Notes under the pieces: generated by a model
What the model saw: the letters and a program-made list of their open reading frames with translations, nothing else
The model's database searches: none
What the model was told of the DNA's origin: nothing
In this document: positions 45,297 through 46,006 of the stretch, one piece after another
Position numbering within the stretch: position 1 is the first letter of the stretch
How the letters are laid out: every line of letters starts with the position of its first letter
From: Paracoccus sp. IB05
GTDB lineage: Bacteria > Pseudomonadota > Alphaproteobacteria > Rhodobacterales > Rhodobacteraceae
DNA length: 46,006 nt
Reading direction: 5' to 3'
Assembly (NCBI RefSeq): GCF_016405985.1
Contig: NZ_JAEFCF010000041.1
Span: 1-46,006, forward strand
Program-made: the position numbers and the translations under genes

Positions 45297-45490
45297 TGAC
45301 GGCCCCGGTTCCTTGCTACGGTCACGGGCTTCGTTTGATTGCCCGTGGTGTTCAAACGGCTCGGGCTGATGAAGGCGTTGATGCTCTCGCCTTTGAAGCG
45401 GCTTGCACTCTTCTTGCTGGTCTTTTTTATAAGAGAATCAGTGAAGTGCAGCGTGACGTTGAACTCTTGGCGCAAGTTAAGGCGTCCTGA
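45296..45490 (+). CDS. Small phage protein of unknown function, 64 residues
   Basis: The protein contains LRLIARGVQTARADEGVDAL, FEAACTLLAGLFYKRISEVQ and a C-terminal RDVELLAQVKAS, predicted mostly helical and soluble. No family is recognised. It is coupled by TGATG overlaps both to the preceding small ORF and to the following VP2 gene, so it belongs to the same phage operon. Confidence 0.65.
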   Translation: MTAPVPCYGHGLRLIARGVQTARADEGVDALAFEAACTLLAGLFYKRISEVQRDVELLAQVKAS

Positions 45491-46006
45491 TGTCTGATCC
45501 CTACACAATCATGTCCGGCATTGGCTCCCTTGCGGGTGGCGTGGCCGGTCTCTTCGGCAGTAAGCGCAAAAACCCTTCGCCTCGCGACAACATCATGTCG
45601 CAAGCGGCTGGCGTGAGTGAAGCTGCTGACGCTTACGGGTTTAACCGTCTGACCCTGCTGCAATACGGACAGCCCGGCGGCACCGGGCTTGCCAATAATG
45701 GCCCGCCGCTGGCGTCATTTCAGATGATCTCTGACGGCTTCCGCGAAATCGGGGATGTAACCTCCGGTGACGCTGATCGTCGTCGCCAGCAAGAAAACCT
45801 CAAGCTTGATCTCGCAAAGCTTGAAATCGAGCGTTTGCAAGCCGGTAAGGCTGCGGACGCTGTTGGCGGCGTTTCACCTCTCGGCAGCCGGGCTGTTCGC
45901 GTCGGTGCTGCTGCCGGGGCGTTTGAGCCGCCTCGGGTTGTTTCTAATCCTGATCGGCTTTGTTGCGCTATTCTGATTGAGGCCGCATGTGTCCCTTTCC
46001 CGCTAG
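45490..46006 (+). CDS. Microvirus DNA pilot protein VP2 (partial, runs off window)
   Basis: 172 codons are visible with no stop before the edge. The N-terminus MSDPYTIMSGIGSLAGGVAG, then LFGSKRK, is the glycine-rich hydrophobic start typical of microvirus pilot proteins. SEAADAYGFNRLTLLQYG and GGTGLANNGPPLASFQ follow, matching the conserved 'aGfNpLtLL' and 'PPLAS' region of VP2 in phages of Alphaproteobacteria. A charged helix SGDADRRRQQENLKLDLAKL then EIERLQAGK fits the coiled coil that forms the DNA-ejection tube. The assignment is by recognised pattern, not by search. A hydrophobic ORF overlaps it in the +1 frame. Confidence 0.8.
   Translation, partial: MSDPYTIMSGIGSLAGGVAGLFGSKRKNPSPRDNIMSQAAGVSEAADAYGFNRLTLLQYGQPGGTGLANNGPPLASFQMISDGFREIGDVTSGDADRRRQQENLKLDLAKLEIERLQAGKAADAVGGVSPLGSRAVRVGAAAGAFEPPRVVSNPDRLCCAILIEAACVPFPL
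45767..45976 (+). CDS. Possible overlapping hydrophobic ORF inside VP2
   Basis: This 69-codon ORF from a GTG lies in the +1 frame of VP2. Its second half is hydrophobic (LLAAFHLSAAGLFASVLLPG, then LGLFLILIGFVALF). Microviruses encode small overlapping membrane proteins such as the phiX174 lysis protein E, so this is a candidate. It may also be chance. Confidence 0.25.
   Translation: MTLIVVASKKTSSLISQSLKSSVCKPVRLRTLLAAFHLSAAGLFASVLLPGRLSRLGLFLILIGFVALF

Larger units (their letters stand above)
45100..46006 (+). mobile_element. Left end of a Microviridae (ssDNA phage) prophage
   Basis: Immediately after a dif-like site the GC content falls (about 53% over 45301-45480, counted by hand). Three tightly packed plus-strand ORFs follow, the last a recognisable microvirus DNA pilot protein. 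No integrase is seen, in keeping with Xer-dependent integration. The capsid (VP1) and replication initiator (VP4) genes and the second attachment site would lie beyond the window edge. Confidence 0.78.

Overview
The window comes from the main chromosome of an alphaproteobacterium, very probably a member of the Rhodobacteraceae (Rhodobacter/Paracoccus/Gemmobacter-like). The evidence is high GC content, the neighbourhoods guaB-rsmB, recA...alaS and erpA/dgt, a CckA hybrid kinase, an alphaproteobacterial-type candidate LexA box, and the protein families present. Most of the window is ordinary core metabolism and information processing.

Layout. 1-741: a decayed SRAP (YedK/HMCES) pseudogene and tRNA-Gly(CCC). 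814-11314: a corrinoid-activation protein (RACo-like), Uup, an outer-membrane beta-barrel protein, cysS behind a possible Cys-Cys leader peptide, cimA, a squalene/phytoene-synthase-like protein and an MFS transporter. 11418-17470: an AlkA-type glycosylase, an esterase, an IS66 scar, glk, an agmatinase-family ureohydrolase, a TehA-like channel and a class I amidotransferase. 17658-25244: guaB, an rRNA methyltransferase, cckA, a sulfotransferase and recA. 25245-28080: a 2.8 kb gap between recA and alaS filled by a decayed IS3-family element that was itself split by an IS30-family element. 28081-39335: alaS, a DUF1330 protein, a class II amidotransferase, mmsA with a divergent LysR regulator, a CBS protein, coaD, two tandem gap genes around a 47-residue membrane protein, and a DUF808 protein. 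39413-44959: rarD, a DUF985 cupin, a RluE-type pseudouridine synthase, an ErpA-like carrier, dgt, dsbB and a zinc metallopeptidase.

The most striking region is the right end. At 45100-45127 there is a 28-bp dif-like site (11-bp arms around a 6-bp centre). Immediately after it begin compact, translationally coupled genes of lower GC content: two small unknown ORFs, then an ORF that reads as a Microviridae DNA pilot protein (VP2), still open at the window edge. I read this as the left end of a microvirus (ssDNA phage) prophage integrated at dif through the host XerC/XerD. A hydrophobic ORF lies in the +1 frame inside VP2.

Regulatory signals seen: a shared palindrome TGnTAnCGnTAnCA upstream of glk and both gap genes, suggesting one LacI-type regulator of sugar catabolism; a pair of inverted near-consensus SOS boxes before recA; a LysR-type box between mmsA and its divergent regulator; arrays of tandem perfect stem-loops at two convergent gene ends; and a dispersed intergenic element with the core GAGTATTTT..TCAGGAGG.
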